DNA of 56,252 bases from Atkinsonella hypoxylon (lineage: Eukaryota > Ascomycota > Sordariomycetes > Hypocreales > Clavicipitaceae). The position numbers and the translations under genes were made by a program. The stretch is taken from positions 1-56,252 of the forward strand of contig JFHB01000197.1 of NCBI GenBank assembly GCA_000729835.1, written 5' to 3'. Within the stretch, counting starts at the first letter, position 1; each line of letters begins with the position of its first letter. Positions 8,733 to 22,027 of the stretch are shown here, in pieces. A model generated the notes under the pieces. The model was given only the letters and a program-made list of their open reading frames with translations, was not told the origin of the DNA and did not search any database.

Positions 8733-11700
8733 ATATATAAAATTAACCTAGAAACTACTATTACTACTAATCTAAACAATAGAATTGCCTTTATAATTAA
8801 CCTTTATAAAGATTAAAGATTTAGAAATTAGGAACAATAGAAGAACTTTAAATTTAACTTCTATAACTAGAATAAAGACCTATTTTAAAGAGCTTCTACT
8901 TTAATTATTAAAGCGTTACGCGATTTACTACGTAAATATAGAGTCTATATAGGCAGAAGCAGTAGCTAAATTGCTAATTCCCTTAAAAAAGTGCTATAAG
9001 AAAAGAAACAATCTATATAGCTAGAAGAAGAGATTAATAAATAAGTAGTATTAGGTAAATTCTACTTAAACCTACACCTAGATATAGAACCTATATCTAC
9101 AGTAAAGAAGCCTTAATCTTCTTTATAGAACCCTTCTTTTACACCTTTAGCACTCTCTCTATTACTTTTATTAAGCGTACTTAGCAATCTAATAGGTATA
9201 TTAGTAGGAATACTACCTCCTCTCTCTTTACTATAGAATATAAGATTTCTTCTACTTCTAGTAGTATAATTATTACTTCCTTCTATAATAGATCCTTTTT
9301 AGACTAATATAAAGAAAGTCCTTAACCTTATAAAGATCTATAAGGAAAGCAATAAATATAGTAGCAATATATTCGATTTTATTATGCTAAAAGTAGTTAT
9401 CCTTAAAGATTTATACTAACAACTTAATTTCTTAGAACTAGCAATAATAAAGGCATTTCTAGTAATACTAATAGGTAAAGTATATAAATTCTACCTTATA
9501 ACAATTGCAATAAATATAAGGATAAATTACACCTTTAACTAAATAGTTAAAATCGTTAAATAACACTTTAAGACCTTAACTAATAAGCAGTTCTATTATT
9601 AAAGATAGAATAGTATTATATTATATAATACAATTGCTAAGAACCCTAATAAATCTATACTTAACTGCTTTAACATAATAATCTAGAACCTTTAAGATAT
9701 TTATAACAGCCTTTTTAACTCTTTTGTAGATAATTCTAAACTTATTAAGTAAACCCTTTAAGCAGTTAGAGGTATCCCTAAATGTAGCTAAGCTAAATTC
9801 GCAACTAATGCAATATTCTAAGAGCTTATTAGCAACCTATAAAAGTTAATTAGTATTGCAGAAGTACAGAAGGAAATTAGCTAATTCTACATTAGATTTA
9901 ACTAACTTAATATTAATAATAAAGCCCTTTATATAGACTATTAATATTAACGTTTAAAAAACCCTAGCTGTAGCAGGAGTAAGACCTAAAAATAACGCTG
10001 CTTTATCTATAGAAAAGAAGGATATTAGTTAATAAAGTATAGTAAAAAAGAACATTAAGAAGCACAGTAAAGATAGTAAAACAATAAGAAGTATAGAACC
10101 CCTCCTTTAGACAGTAAATTTAGAGCCTATCTATAGGCTTATAAAGGATTAAGTAAACCTATACAGAATAACAGTTCTAATAATACTTAGAATATAAGTA
10201 AGGCATTTATTAAAGAATCTAATATAGCTAATAAAGGAAAAGCTCCTTAGCTAACAATTACATAATTCTTTACTAATGCTGTAACTATAAATAATAGAGC
10301 TATCTTCTAGAACCTTAAGGAAGAAGCCTACTAGTATGCTCTATATAAGGAAGACCTATTTACAGAAGATTAATTAAATTCTATAGATCCCTTATTATAT
10401 TTATTATCTTATATATTAGAAGAACGTTATTCTAGTGAGACATTTAGAGGCATCTTGCTTAACACTAGAGCAGCAGGCATATTAACAGCTAGAATTAACT
10501 AAGTATAGGCACTAGTGAAGAAAATGCCTTTATTAAAGATAAATCTATCTAATTAACACTATATAATTATATTTAGCGCAGGATTAGCAACTTTAATAGG
10601 CTTTATTACAGTTCTAATAGTCTTTAGCCTAATTATATTCTATATAATTAATATAAGCACTCTATTTCTATACAGCATTAATAATATAGATAAGATGTAT
10701 ATAAAGCTTAACAACCTTAAAAACGTGCTAATTTAAGACAATTAAAAGGTTCCTATTATCTAGAAATAGGGATATCTATAGTGGACTCTAGAAGCTATAG
10801 AAGCAGCTGTATTCTTCTTATTAGAAAAGCAAATCTATTAACTTTATTGTTAATTTAGGCATCCCTCTATACAACAATTAATAAAGATTCTACAACGTAT
10901 AGGCAAAGATATTAGTAACAACAACGCTATTAATAGAATTACATAAGTCTACTACTACTGCTAACTTAACAGTAAATTACCTAGTTAATTCCGATTTACA
11001 TTAAAAGATAACTATAATTTTAACTACAAAATTATTGTTAATATTATATATCTAAACAGTAGCTCTATTCTTTATATTGTTAATTTTACAACCTTATTCT
11101 AAGCAGCCTGCTTTCTAGAACCCTAAAAGCAGAAAGTATAAGACATCTAGAATACATTAAAAGAATGCTAGATTAATACCTATCTAGGTCCTCCTAACTA
11201 GATAGTTTACAATACTAGAAAGAACTTTACATCTGCTAAATTCCGCTATTATATATAAATGTTATCCATTAATGTTAATAAAGTTCCTATTAAATTCTAC
11301 AATAGCATTAGTAAAGTTAAATAGTACTATAGCCTATTATAAAGAGCTTATAACATTATTAACAATAAATTAGGCACTAATACTAGTATTATAAAGGATT
11401 AAAAGCTTTAGATAGCTGTTAAAGCTGTTAATAATTCTGCTGGACTTAATAGTCTTATGCCTATATTATTAGTCTTTAGTTCCTACCTCTATATAACAGA
11501 TAATTTACCTCTAAGCCTTTCTGTAATATAATAAGCTTTAATTCTATATAAAGCCACTAATAAAGCCTAAAAGTGCCTAGCATAAAGACAAATTCACAAT
11601 ACTCTTGCCTCTTACAATAGCCTAAATATAACACCTACGCATTCACTGCCCCTACAGTTAGAAGTGCGTATATAGCGTAAAAAAGAAGGCTAGTAAGGCC

Positions 11701-13787
11701 CCTATAAGCTGCTTACTATAAATAGCAAGGAGTGTACTATATAAATGCCTTATAGCTCTATTTATTTTTGCATAACTATTATAAAACCTTACTACTATAA
11801 TAACAATAAATCTAATAATTATTCTACTGTTTCTAACGTTATACCTAATAAAAGCAATATAGAATCTCTACCTAAAAGTAATTCTATTCTACTAAAGAAA
11901 AGAGAAAGACCTCTAAAGGCAAAATAACTAATTAATCTAAACCTAATACAGAAAAAAGGTCTTAGAAGACTAAGAAAGAACTCTCTTTCTATTCTAATTA
12001 ATTCTATATAAAATTCCTCTACTTTTAACAACAAACTAAATAGATATATTACTGTTTCTAGCCTAACTGCTAGTAGTCCTTATAATCCTAATCCTAGTAG
12101 TAATATTAATTCTACTTATATATTACTATATAAATCTAGCGATAAAATTTTCCTTTCTGCAAAAGAAACAGTAAACTATAACTTAGCTATATAACTAAGG
12201 AAAGACAATAAGATTATAGCAAAAGGTACTCTATTTAAAGCATCTAACTAAGCTAAAATTAATGCACTATTAGCTAGAGATATCTTCTAATTTATTAAAT
12301 TTAACCCTACTGTATATAACAACTATATCTTTAAATCTTATATAGTTTAAGAAGTTAAAGGAAAAGGAACTACATTACTATATAAGAAGTTAAGACTAGT
12401 TATTTAAGGATATAATAACAGCAATAAATTATTAATTTTAACGCAATCCCTAACAATTTAATAAGCTAGTTAATACCTAATTATAGCACTAGCTCTATCT
12501 CTCTAAAAACGCAATATTATCTTATAGATCCGCAATATTATATAGGCTTATATACAATCTAACACTAATTTAAATAAATCGATTATTGCATAACTTTCTA
12601 ACTAAATTAGATACCTATATCCCTATAATACAGTAATAGAAGTAATTAAGCCTCTATATAGAATTGCTAAAGTAGGTATATATTAGTAGTCTATATACTT
12701 CTGCTACTACTGTAACAATTTAAGTATAGTTATATTAATATATAACCTCTACTTACTAATATTAAACAACAAGAATTACTTTAGAATCGTTAGAATGTAG
12801 ACTAATAATACGCTAGAACTAAGCAATAAAACCTTCTCTAACTATAAGGAATCTAAACTATAGAAAGTTAATTTTACTATAAAGCTAAAGTAGAGCTTAA
12901 CAGTAGAAACGCTACTAATTTTTAATAGATATATATTAACTAAATCTAATAACAGCACTTTAACTCTTCGCTAGAAAGGTTAAAGTAAGAGGATTTAACC
13001 TATTAATACTACTAGTGTTAGTATAGATTTAATAAAACAACAGTACGTTAAGCAATAAGCCTGTAGCGCGTATATTACTACAATCTATTAACTAGAAGCT
13101 GTATTTAACCTTTCTGTTGCTATATAACAGCAAGATATTACAATTAACAATATTAAACAACTAAACAAGAGGCTTTAATAGTAGATTAATAACTAGAACT
13201 ATAGATTACAATACATCCTAATAGACCTCCTCTCTGCAAAATTATATATATTTATTAATAGATCCTTTGCAAACAATAAAGATTTTAGCTTCTAGATAGA
13301 ATATATAATTATCCTAGGCAATAAAGAAGCTTATAAAGAGAACGCTAAATTTATAATAAAAGGCAATATTATTATATATAGCTCTATTAAAAGCAAGAGA
13401 GTTATAAGAAGCGCGCTTACATTAGAACTATACAGTATAGTGTAAGGCATAGATATATTGTATACTATTAGCACTACGTTAAATATAGTAATAAAGCAGC
13501 TACAAATACCACTAATTCTACTAGTAGTCTGTACAGATTCGTTCTTGTTGTATAAATGCCTTATAAAGCTTAGCATAATAAAGGAAAAGAGATTAATAAT
13601 TAATATTATAGCGCTACATTAATTATACAAAAGGCGCAAAATCGATAAAATCTATTAAATTAACGGTAAAGATAATATCGCTAATTTAATAACAAAAGCA
13701 ACGCTAAATAAGACTCTTAAATCCTTTATTAATACTAATAAGGCTAATATATAGGTAGAAGGCTGGGTAAAGAGACCTACAAATTAA
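8733..13787 (+). pseudogene. Cop1-B Gag-Pol (Ty1/copia), RIP-degraded
   Basis: About 1,685 codons in one frame, order Gag - protease - integrase - RT - RNase H. The start is ATA at 8733, aligned with ATG 566 of Cop1-A. Gag carries a fungal-copia zinc knuckle at 9999 onward (C-F-I-Y-R-K-E-G, second Cys now Tyr). The protease site is at 10461 (N-T-R-A-A from D-T-G-A-A). The integrase zinc region follows near 10850-10960. The core is about 11030-11350, with N-T-R-K-N-F and V-P-I-K blocks. The C-terminal strand ending in V-K-P-Y-type sequence is openly readable at 11745-11927. RT spans about 12380-12900 and RNase H about 13060-13740, with C-T-D-S-F and K-D-N-I-A-x-L-x-T-K-A motifs. The frame ends at TAA 13785-13787. 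Frame continuity is preserved end to end, so decay is by substitution, not indels. Confidence 0.9.
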
Positions 13788-13893
13788 TGCAGAAGAATAT
13801 TAGATTTATTGTTATTTATTCCTTTAATCTATTTTATTATTACTGTAACTATTAGAGTTACTCTACTAGCACAATAAAAAGAGAGACTGCTAG

Positions 13894-14208
13894 TGTTAGA
13901 ATCGTTATAACTCTATTGTGCGATTCCAGCGCCTGCATAGGTAGATACAACTGCTAATTAGTTATATCTGCACACTAGTCTCCACTTATATTAGGGTTAC
14001 TAATACCCCTTAATTCCCCCTTAACACAACACTATACCTAAGGCATGTAAGGCATCCAATAGGGTATATAATGTAGCCTCTTTTGCTAGTTAGATACAAC
14101 TCCTAAATAACCGAATTTAAACCTCTTTGATGTAAATACTAGTGCACTAGTGAATTGGTTATAGGACTGACTCGAAGGAGTATAAATTAGACCCTTGGTC
14201 TGTCGACA
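13894..14208 (+). repeat. Cop1-B 3' LTR, 315 bp
   Basis: Starts TGTTAGAATCG and ends TGTCGACA, the same length as the 5' LTR. It is followed directly by cttac (14209-14213), the right copy of the target duplication. The 106 bases between the pol stop and this LTR hold the polypurine tract and nothing else recognised. Confidence 0.95.
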
Positions 14209-14213
14209 CTTAC

Positions 14214-17029
14214 TTACCCCTAAAAGATAACTAAGACTAAAAGTAAGGTTAAAAGTAACCCTTAGGTAAAGGAAACTATATAATATAGGGATACCCTAAA
14301 CACTTTAGTACTTTTCTAAAAGAATAGAAGCTACTGTAATTTCTAAAGAATTTATTAGAGTAATACTATAATAGTAAAGCTAAGAAAAGCTAAAATGCTA
14401 AAAAAGACTAGAATTAAGCATTTAGTAACTTTAAATATTAGTATATAAATTAATAGGCACTATACTATATTAGAAATAACAATCCCTAGCTAAATCTAGC
14501 AAATAAGAGGCTAGATCTACATTAAGAACAGAATAACTAGAGTAATATATAGTTCTAAACCCCTAAGGAATAAATAGATTCTATATAGAAGATTACTAAT
14601 ATTAGTTACTTTAAACCCTTTAATAATAAGAATATCTATAAGCTAATTTTATATAAAGGAAAGTACACTATTTTCTACAATATAGAGCTATAGATCTAAG
14701 CTATTAAAGACTACTATAGCTATAGTGCAATTAATGCTTAAGAAGCTATTTACATTAAGCTCTAAACCCTCTTTAAAGGGAATATATTAATATAGTATAG
14801 ATAGTATCTAGATTACTATAAAAAAACAGCTATTTTTAGCAGTTTAAACTCTATTTATACTGCTATCTATAAAGAATTTAGTATATAGATCTAGAATACA
14901 ATAATATAGCTAGATTTAGCTAAGTTTATAGAGTAAAATATAATTAAAGAAAAATTATTTAGGGAATTTACCTCTAGAGTATTCTAATATATCTATATAA
15001 ATAGTAAAACTACTAATCTTTAGCTTCTTTTAAGACTTTATTATAAGCTATACCTAGAATTGCAATAGCTATACTTAATTTTAATAGTAAAAGACCTAAG
15101 ATCTATATATATTACTATAGTAAATAATAAGGTTAAGGATCTATAAGAATGCCTTAGGGATTTAGGAAAATAATAAAAATTAGAAGACTATAAGGAAGGT
15201 ACTAATGCTTATTATACTTAAAGTAAATTTAATAGTAAGAACTTTAAAAACAATAAAGTAGCTTAAGGTAACTAAGTAAACTAGAATAAAAGCAATAGTT
15301 AATTTTAGTTTTAACCTTTATTCTATAAAAATTACTAAAATAATTATCCTTAGTACTTACTATAAAACTAAGGGAATTAGCTACTAAGAGAGCAGTAGCT
15401 TTAGCCTTAGTAGAACTAGAATTTAGAGACTAGCTAGAATTATTAGCTAGAGCTACAGTATTCTTAGCAGCTTTAACGTTTTTAACAATAGAGCTTACTG
15501 TAGAATAATAAGGAATATACCTATATAATAACGTTTAAAGATAAATTTAACTAAAAAGACTATAAAAAGTACCTTAAAAGCTATAAATACTAGTTAATAG
15601 AAGAAGGAGAAATAGTTAATACTAAAGAACTACTAACTAGCCTAAAATCTAACTTTATTAAAATCTATTTTACTAAAAGTAAAGAAAAGTAAAAGAAAAA
15701 GGTTTAAATAAAGGTAAACTAAAAGGATTTATAGGGAATCTAAATAGAGTAAGTAGTTAAAGCAGTTATAAAGCTATAGCTTATTAAATTTAGTATTCTA
15801 AAGTTAAATTTCTTCCTAAAGATTTCTATTTAATTCTATAATAAAGAACTATTATATTAAATCTACTTAGATACTAGAATCTCTTTAGTGCTAGTTAATA
15901 AAGTATAGTTAACTTAGTTTAGTTAAAATGTAAAATAGGCAAAAATAGAGCTAAAACTAGTTACTAGAGTGCAATTATTCTTCTATATCTCTAAGATAGC
16001 TACATTTAACTTCTATATCCCTAGATCTATATATAGTGTACTTATAACTAGCTATTTTATAGTTATAGCTAACGTAATAAGTAACTTAGGACTAAAGCTC
16101 CTTCTAGGTTTAACCTTCCTCTATAATTATAGTGTTAAAATTAATTTTGTCCGCCCTAGAGCTACTATTAGGTCTATTTATAATATAGTTATAGAAATAG
16201 GTATCTTTTAGCTAATTTTAAAGATTCTATATTAGAATGTAACAGCAGTATAAGCTATAACAATTCTGCTAAAATTGTAGAAGTATATTCTAGTTAAATA
16301 GAAGGAGGTACTAGCTAATAAAAAGGCTACTACCTACTATATATACTTAAAATCTAACCTTATCCTAGATATATTGCTTAGTATAACTAACTAGGAATAA
16401 ATAGTAGCCTATAACTATTTAGATAAATTTATTATAATCTAGAAAAATTAAAAGGTTGCTTATCTCTAGTATAATAAAGAGCTTAAGGCTAACTATATAA
16501 TTATAAACCTATTTAATTTATATATATATTTTTCTAAGGATATTACACCTAATAATAGTCTATTGCCTATAGAAGATTATAAGTTATAGGAAGAAGGTAA
16601 TAGTAGTAAATTTAACCCTAAGAAAGTTAATAATAGTATCTCTATATATAGAATCTCTTATCCTAAGGATATACTATATATCTATAATAAATATAAGGTT
16701 AAGGTAGAAAACTTAAACCTAAACGTTACAACTAAGCTTATTAACTTAATAGATAAATATAATATTTATTGTAATAGAGGTATTATTTCTATACCTAAAA
16801 ACTAGTATATAAGAGTAGATCTAGTAGATAGATAGCAGAAGCAGCTAAAACCTATCTAAATTTACCTACTAGAAGCTAAAGATAAAGCTAAATTAGATAA
16901 GGTTTACAATAAACTGCATTTAAGTGGAAAAATGTTGTATTTAAACAACCTAGTAGCTATAGCCTGCCTAGCCTTTATAGTGTAGATTAAAACTTTAATA
17001 GAAAGGAAAGAATAAGTTGTAGTTAATAT
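14214..17029 (+). pseudogene. G1 gag C-terminus, protease and start of RT
   Basis: Continuation of G1 after Cop1-B. The first ~1.4 kb is a Gag-like frame, with a Gln/Asn-rich low-complexity stretch near 15240-15480. Around 15865 the frame reads L-D-T-R, the position of a retropepsin D-T-G. The fold continues through the 80-residue open stretch at 15969-16211 (L-L-L-G-L-x-F-L then V-K-I-N-F), which resembles the gypsy-protease LLGLDFL...VKINF block. RT begins upstream of 17029 and is cut there by Cop2-a; the text rejoins at 25378 with no lost bases apart from the duplicated aatat. Stops are TAA/TAG throughout. Confidence 0.7.
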
Positions 17030-17724
17030 TGTTAAAAATAAGCTACCCTGTATAGCCTATTTTTATGCCTACTAGTTGCTCTATCACGTAACCCTCATTA
17101 GGTCTTGTTACGTTGATTTTTGGTAGAGATATCGTTGTTACTAGATGTAAACATCTAGATTTAACTAAGGCAAAGTTGCCTAACCTATAGTCAACTTTAA
17201 CTGCGATTTTCTTAACAACTAGCAATAGTAGAAATTCAAGAAGTATACTATTTAAAAGCTAAGAATTAGGGCTATCTAATAGTATAATTGTTAGATAGAG
17301 TTGCTTATAAGGGTTGCTTATTATTAGTGGAATTTGTTAAATTGTGCACGTAAGCGTCTCGTTTATATAGCTATAAGTCGATTTTTTTGTTTTTATATAG
17401 TAAATCTTTTTGCGGAAATTATAAAGTAGCCTATAAGCCCTTTCTAGCGACTACAGCCCGCTAATATAGTTAGAGGGTCTATAAGGGACTAGAAAGATTC
17501 AAGATCCTACCCTCACTTGTTTGTTACAGCGCTTTTAATATAAGATACCACTATTATTATAGTTATCTACTGCCTCTACGTGATCTATACTATACACTAC
17601 AGCTTAATTTAGGCCGCTGCTGCTTCTACTACGTAATAATTGCTAGGAGCAATTATAGGTGCTAAATCTAAGAGACCACTACCCTCTTAGATATCTAGTT
17701 CTATAATCCCTATTATTTTCAATA
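17030..17724 (+). repeat. Cop2-a 5' LTR
   Basis: 695 bp, TGTTAAAAATAAG...TTATTTTCAATA. It contains the palindromic ctagatgt-aa-acatctag near 17140, the TATA-like tttttatatagtaaa near 17390 and the conserved 3' hairpins. The 60-residue minus-strand open frame at 17043-17225 lies inside it and recurs in several LTR copies; I regard it as chance openness. Confidence 0.95.
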
Positions 17725-17736
17725 GGTTATAAGCCC
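17725..17736 (+). promoter_or_regulatory. Cop2 primer site matching initiator tRNA anticodon arm
   Basis: ggttataagccc starts right at the LTR end. With one G-to-A change from ggttatgagccc it would be the complement of GGGCTCATAACC, the anticodon stem-loop of eukaryotic initiator tRNA-Met. Drosophila copia is primed from an internal fragment of that tRNA. The same 12 bases follow the 5' LTR of Cop2-c (51503-51514). Cop2-b has ggttataagcct at 42318-42329, minus strand. Confidence 0.65.
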
Positions 17737-18686
17737 AGAAGACCTATCTGCAAGCTGTTAGCCCGCTAAAATCTACTATTGTGTACTGTATTACCCACTA
17801 GAAGCTATATTGAGACCTACGCTAGCAGCTATTGCTGCTATTAGTAGCTTGCTGGAAGCTATTAATACCTACTGTATATACATCGCTAGCTACTATACTA
17901 GTGTTTTCATTCTACTCACCCTGTGCCTCCTGCACTCTATGCACCTTATATATATACACTTTTAAAGCTATTCTTAATAGCTAGGTTCTATTGTTGCGCA
18001 ACATTAAAATATATACATCTACACACATTATATTCGCACTATAAATCGTTTTATTAGGCACTGCCTAATTAATTATTTCTATTAAGAAATAAGCTTAGCG
18101 CTGCACTATATCGCTAGTTGTTGTGCTGTTATCTTGTATATTGTGCACCCTATGCACCTCTGTTAGTAGCTATACTACAATTTGTAGTGCACGCCTAACA
18201 GCTCTTGTTGCTGTTAGATATTCCTGTGTTTTTCGTTGCAGAATTAATTTATGTAGTAATCCCACTAGTTAGGATTTTAAAGTGGGAATTAGCTAGATAT
18301 CCCTAAATTAGCTGTGCCTAGGTCTCCACTGATTTATTAGAACCTAATTAGAGAAGAATCTCCTAAATTTTTTAGCTAAAAATAGCTAGGACCTATATTT
18401 TATGCCCCTCGCGACCGCTTGTTAATCTAGTCTGCTATACAAATTGTATGCGCATATAGATCGCGATATAACGCAGCCTTTAGAGCCCGTTATACCTATT
18501 ACAAAAGAAATTAGAGAAAAATCTCAGTATAATTTCTGAAGATATAGGGCACTTCTAGGCCTATAATAGAGCAATCTATTAATATCTAGTAGAGGTTATT
18601 ACTGTTATTTACTACTATTTCCACTGTAATTTAGCTATAATTAGCTATAAAAGAGCGTTAAATTAGCTACTTTTTAAATCCTTAAA
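17737..18686 (+). other. Cop2-a leader, no recognised gene
   Basis: About 950 bases between the primer site and gag, kept in all three full-length Cop2 copies. It contains the perfect palindrome tgttgcgcaaca (17992-18003), also present in Cop2-b and Cop2-c. Several A-rich and CT-rich runs occur, but no long frame. It probably carries packaging signals; that is inference. Confidence 0.5.
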
Positions 18687-21681
18687 ATAGCACTAAAAGG
18701 AACAGGCAAGGGAAAGAGCACAAGCCCTAAAAGGGGTAGTAGTTCTAGTACACTAGCTAATCTAGCTGCTGCTACTAGCTTTCCTGGTCCAGTAAGGTCT
18801 CCCCCTTAGCTAGTAGATTCCTCTTCTAATAAAGAAGATTATACAGCTAAGAAGGCTCTAAAAGAAGCTAGATTAGCTTCTAAAAGAGTAGTGTAAGTCT
18901 ATAATATACAAGCTAACCTAAAAGCTTAAATAGATAAGCAATAAAAGACCCTAAATAGATTTATTAGGCATAGTGAAGCAAAATAAAGCTAAAATAAAGG
19001 TAATATAGCTGATTTACTAAGTAAATTAGATACTATAATTACATCTATAGGTAATCTCTCTATTAGGTCTCCCTCTAAGGTAGTAGATCCTGTTACTTCT
19101 AAAAGAGCTTCTAAAGTCTCTTTTAAAGCCCCTAAACCTTCTAGTTCTAATAGTGCTACTTTTCTGCCTGCTTTTAATAAAGGCACTATAAAAGAGCTAA
19201 ATAAGAAGGTCCACTTAATTCTAGAGGCTGCTAAGCTAAAAGGCCCTAAAAATTTTAAATAGTAGAAGCAAGCTTTAACTATTTAATTTAGAGCTCTAGG
19301 ATTCCCTTAATTTATTAATAATCCTAGTATAGCTAGTACATTAGTAGATTTAGAGCAAGCTATTATCCTTATAATTATAAGAGATAGTTGCCAATCTAGA
19401 CCTTAAGCTGCTATAAGCTGGCATAAGTCCCCTGTAGATGCCTATAACGTTCTAGTTAGGCAGTATTTGCAGAGTGCTAAAATATAACGTAGTACGCTAT
19501 ATGCTAGTTATTACAACTTATTGTTTTCGAACTATAAGGGATCTTTAGAGGCCTTTAATGCTGAATTTAATAATTTACTAGCTAGATTACAGCTCTATAG
19601 TGTAGCTATTAATCCTATCGACTAGGTAAATCATTATATTAATGCTTTAAAGAAGACCTTCCTTAGCTAGGCTAAAAGGTAGTAATATTCTATTAGAGCT
19701 GCTAGAGCATAAGGTTTATCTGTAAAAATGCTGAATTTATAGTTCCTTATAGCTAACTTATTAGAAGAACAAAGAGATAAAAGCTCCTCTATATCTAAGG
19801 CTCTTAGTTATAAAGCTTCTAATTCTAATAGTTCTAATAATAATAAAGCTAATAAAGGAAAGAATCCTCCTAATCAGAAGAAGAATTCCGATTCTAATTC
19901 TAACGATTCTAATGCCTCTAAAGAAAAAGATTAAGATAAAGCCTCTAAGAATAAGAAGAAGTAGAAGGGCCGAAGAAGAAGTAACAAAAACTCTAGGAAT
20001 AAGGATAGAGAAGCTGCTTTTACTATAGGTTGTTATAACCTATCTACTAGCAACTAGGATACTATAGATTCCAATAGTGAATCTAGCAGTTCTAGTAGTA
20101 ATGATTCTTACGATTTAGATACAGAATCCACTACTAGTGATACTAGTACTACTAGTAATAATACCCCTTCTTTTAACTATTCTAATAGAATAATTAAAAA
20201 CTCCTTACTATACAATATAGGTTCTACCTGTTATATAGTTAACAATAAGGCATTTTTTAGGACTTTTAAGCCTATAAAAAAGGGTAAAACCGCACCTATT
20301 GCTACTGGAGGAGGTCCTATTTATCCTAAAGGACAGGGAACTGCTGTATTCTAGGTACTAGTTAGTATAAATCCAGCTAAATACAGGCCTTTAGCTCTAA
20401 AGGATGCTCTATATTGCCTAGGTTTAAATACCAACCTAATTAGTGGTCTAAAGCACTATTTAATAGGGGGCACTCTCCTTAGAAATCAGCTATTTCTAGC
20501 TAATAGAAGCTACTGTAGGCTTCTAAATCCCAATAAGTATAGTTTCTTCTTACAGCTTAAGGGGCAAGAGACCTCTAGAGTGTGTAAAAACCACGCTAAT
20601 CTCTCTTATATAGGATTTCTAGCTAGCAATAGTTATAATAGCGGTTATAATACTAGTTATCCTATAGAGGTTTAAATCCCTTAACAGCCTAGTTTTAATC
20701 CAGAGGAATATAGCTGAATCGAGGAATTATCTGATTTTAAAGAAGAAGATAATACTAATAATAATGCTATAGAGCTATTAGCCCTAGTTCCTAAACGGGC
20801 TCCTAGTTAGATTCCTTCTAATAATAGGGATTTAGAAGGTCTAAATCCTAAGTTGCTAGATATTAGAGGAAGTAGCCGTCTAGATCCCTTAAACGAGGCC
20901 TGTAGTTCTTAAGAGATCTAGCAAGATAGAGAGCAACAGGAAGCTAGCTCTAATAATAATTCTAGTAACTCTATAGCTTCTTCTTCCTATAAGAAGCTCC
21001 TAGAATTAGCTGCTACTTAGCACATTAGATTAGGGCATATAGGACTCCCTTTACTAAAGAAGACTGCTTCTATTACTAAAGGTATTCCTAATTTTACAAA
21101 AATTAAGGAAAAGGATTTTAACTGCCTAGCTTGCAACTAAGCTAAAGCTGTTAAAAGACCTAGCAAGCATGCTATTCCTAACCCCCCTAGATGTTTAGAT
21201 ATTATAGAGGGAGATACCGTTAAAATAGAGCCTATACTGCACAATAAGAGGCCTTTAGTTCTTTTTCTAATTAATAGAAAATCACGGTATAAGTAGTCTT
21301 TTAATCTAGCTAATAAAGAGGGTTCTACTCTCTATAGCTGTATTAAAGGCTTCTTTAAGGAATTAAAGAACTAGTATAACTGCTACCCTAAACACCTTTA
21401 TTTTAATAGTAGTATAGAAATTAATACTAGGTTGCAAGCTTAGCTATCTTCTAAGGGTATTTGCTTTAGCACCTCTTGCCCCTATATTTACAAACAGAAT
21501 AGGCTAATAGAGAGAGCTATAAGGGTACTTCTAAACCGTTTGCGTGCTACCCTACAGTGGTCACAATTACCTCTATATCTATAGTCTTACATCCTTCCTG
21601 CTATAGTGGATTTAGTTAATACTACTGCGAATAGTACTAAACTACTAAGTCCTAAACAGCTATATTTAGCTGATTTAGAGC

Positions 21682-21801
21682 TGTTACGTGCTGAATATGT
21701 TATATAGAGCTTGATACCGTCACTTCCTCTAACTGAGGTTGTGACTAGACCTTTTAGTGCAGTGGTTAAGCATTGCATCAAGGCCTAATTAATCCGTGAC
21801 A
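21682..21801 (+). repeat. TRIM 5' LTR, 120 bp
   Basis: Contains an A-box-like stretch tagtgcagtggttaagc, and a B-box-like gtgttcgattcc lies just downstream in the core (about 21820-21832). An internal RNA polymerase III promoter is therefore conceivable. It differs from the 3' copy by ACC/ACT, TTAG/TTGG and GGTTAA/GGTCAA. Confidence 0.85.
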
Positions 21802-21803
21802 TA

Positions 21804-21817
21804 TGGTAGCAATTGCT
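21804..21817 (+). promoter_or_regulatory. TRIM primer-binding site
   Basis: tggtagcaattgct, spaced two bases from the LTR end. It is identical to the G1 site at 6910-6923 except for a RIP-type G-to-A. TGG is the expected complement of the tRNA CCA end. Confidence 0.6.
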
Positions 21818-22027
21818 CGTGTGTTCGATTCCTGCGGCTGCGGAATTTTTCAGGTCTAGGTCTAGTTGCAGAGCCAGCTACAGGCTTAGTGTGCATAGTA
21901 GAGACTATAGGAGTGCAATTCCCTACTAGTAACAATTCTAGGCTTAGTGCTAGATCTACTGTATGCTAAGCTTGGAAGGTCCCTCTATTAGCTAGGTCAG
22001 CTAACACTTGCTAATAGCCGCGGCATC

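Larger units (their letters stand above)
7898..14208 (+). mobile_element. Cop1-B: complete Ty1/copia element
   Basis: 6,311 bp bounded by two 315-bp LTRs and a perfect 5-bp target duplication, cttac at 7893-7897 and 14209-14213. The target is G1 gag. The interior (8213-13893) holds one long copia-order polyprotein frame and a polypurine tract, aaaaagagaga (13876-13886), seven bases before the 3' LTR. It is complete in structure but inactive: the start codon is ATA and the frame has dozens of RIP-type stops. It is the reference copy for Cop1-A. Confidence 0.95.

Noticed and set aside
17043..17225. 60-residue minus-strand frame, also seen at 24691-24873 and 42829-43011
   Set aside because: Lies within Cop2 LTRs and is not kept in all LTR copies (no equivalent open frame at 6126-6820, 45136-45833 or 50810-51502). 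It looks like chance openness, not an LTR-encoded peptide.
18989..19186. Antisense frame recurring at 40868-41065 and 52702-52965
   Set aside because: Opposite strand of Cop2 Gag. Gag explains the sequence better, and the antisense frame varies in length between copies.
21802..22027. TRIM core as a SINE in tandem duplication
   Set aside because: A- and B-box-like strings exist, but TG...CA ends, equal 120-bp end repeats, a primer site two bases inside and a 5-bp TSD fit an LTR element better.
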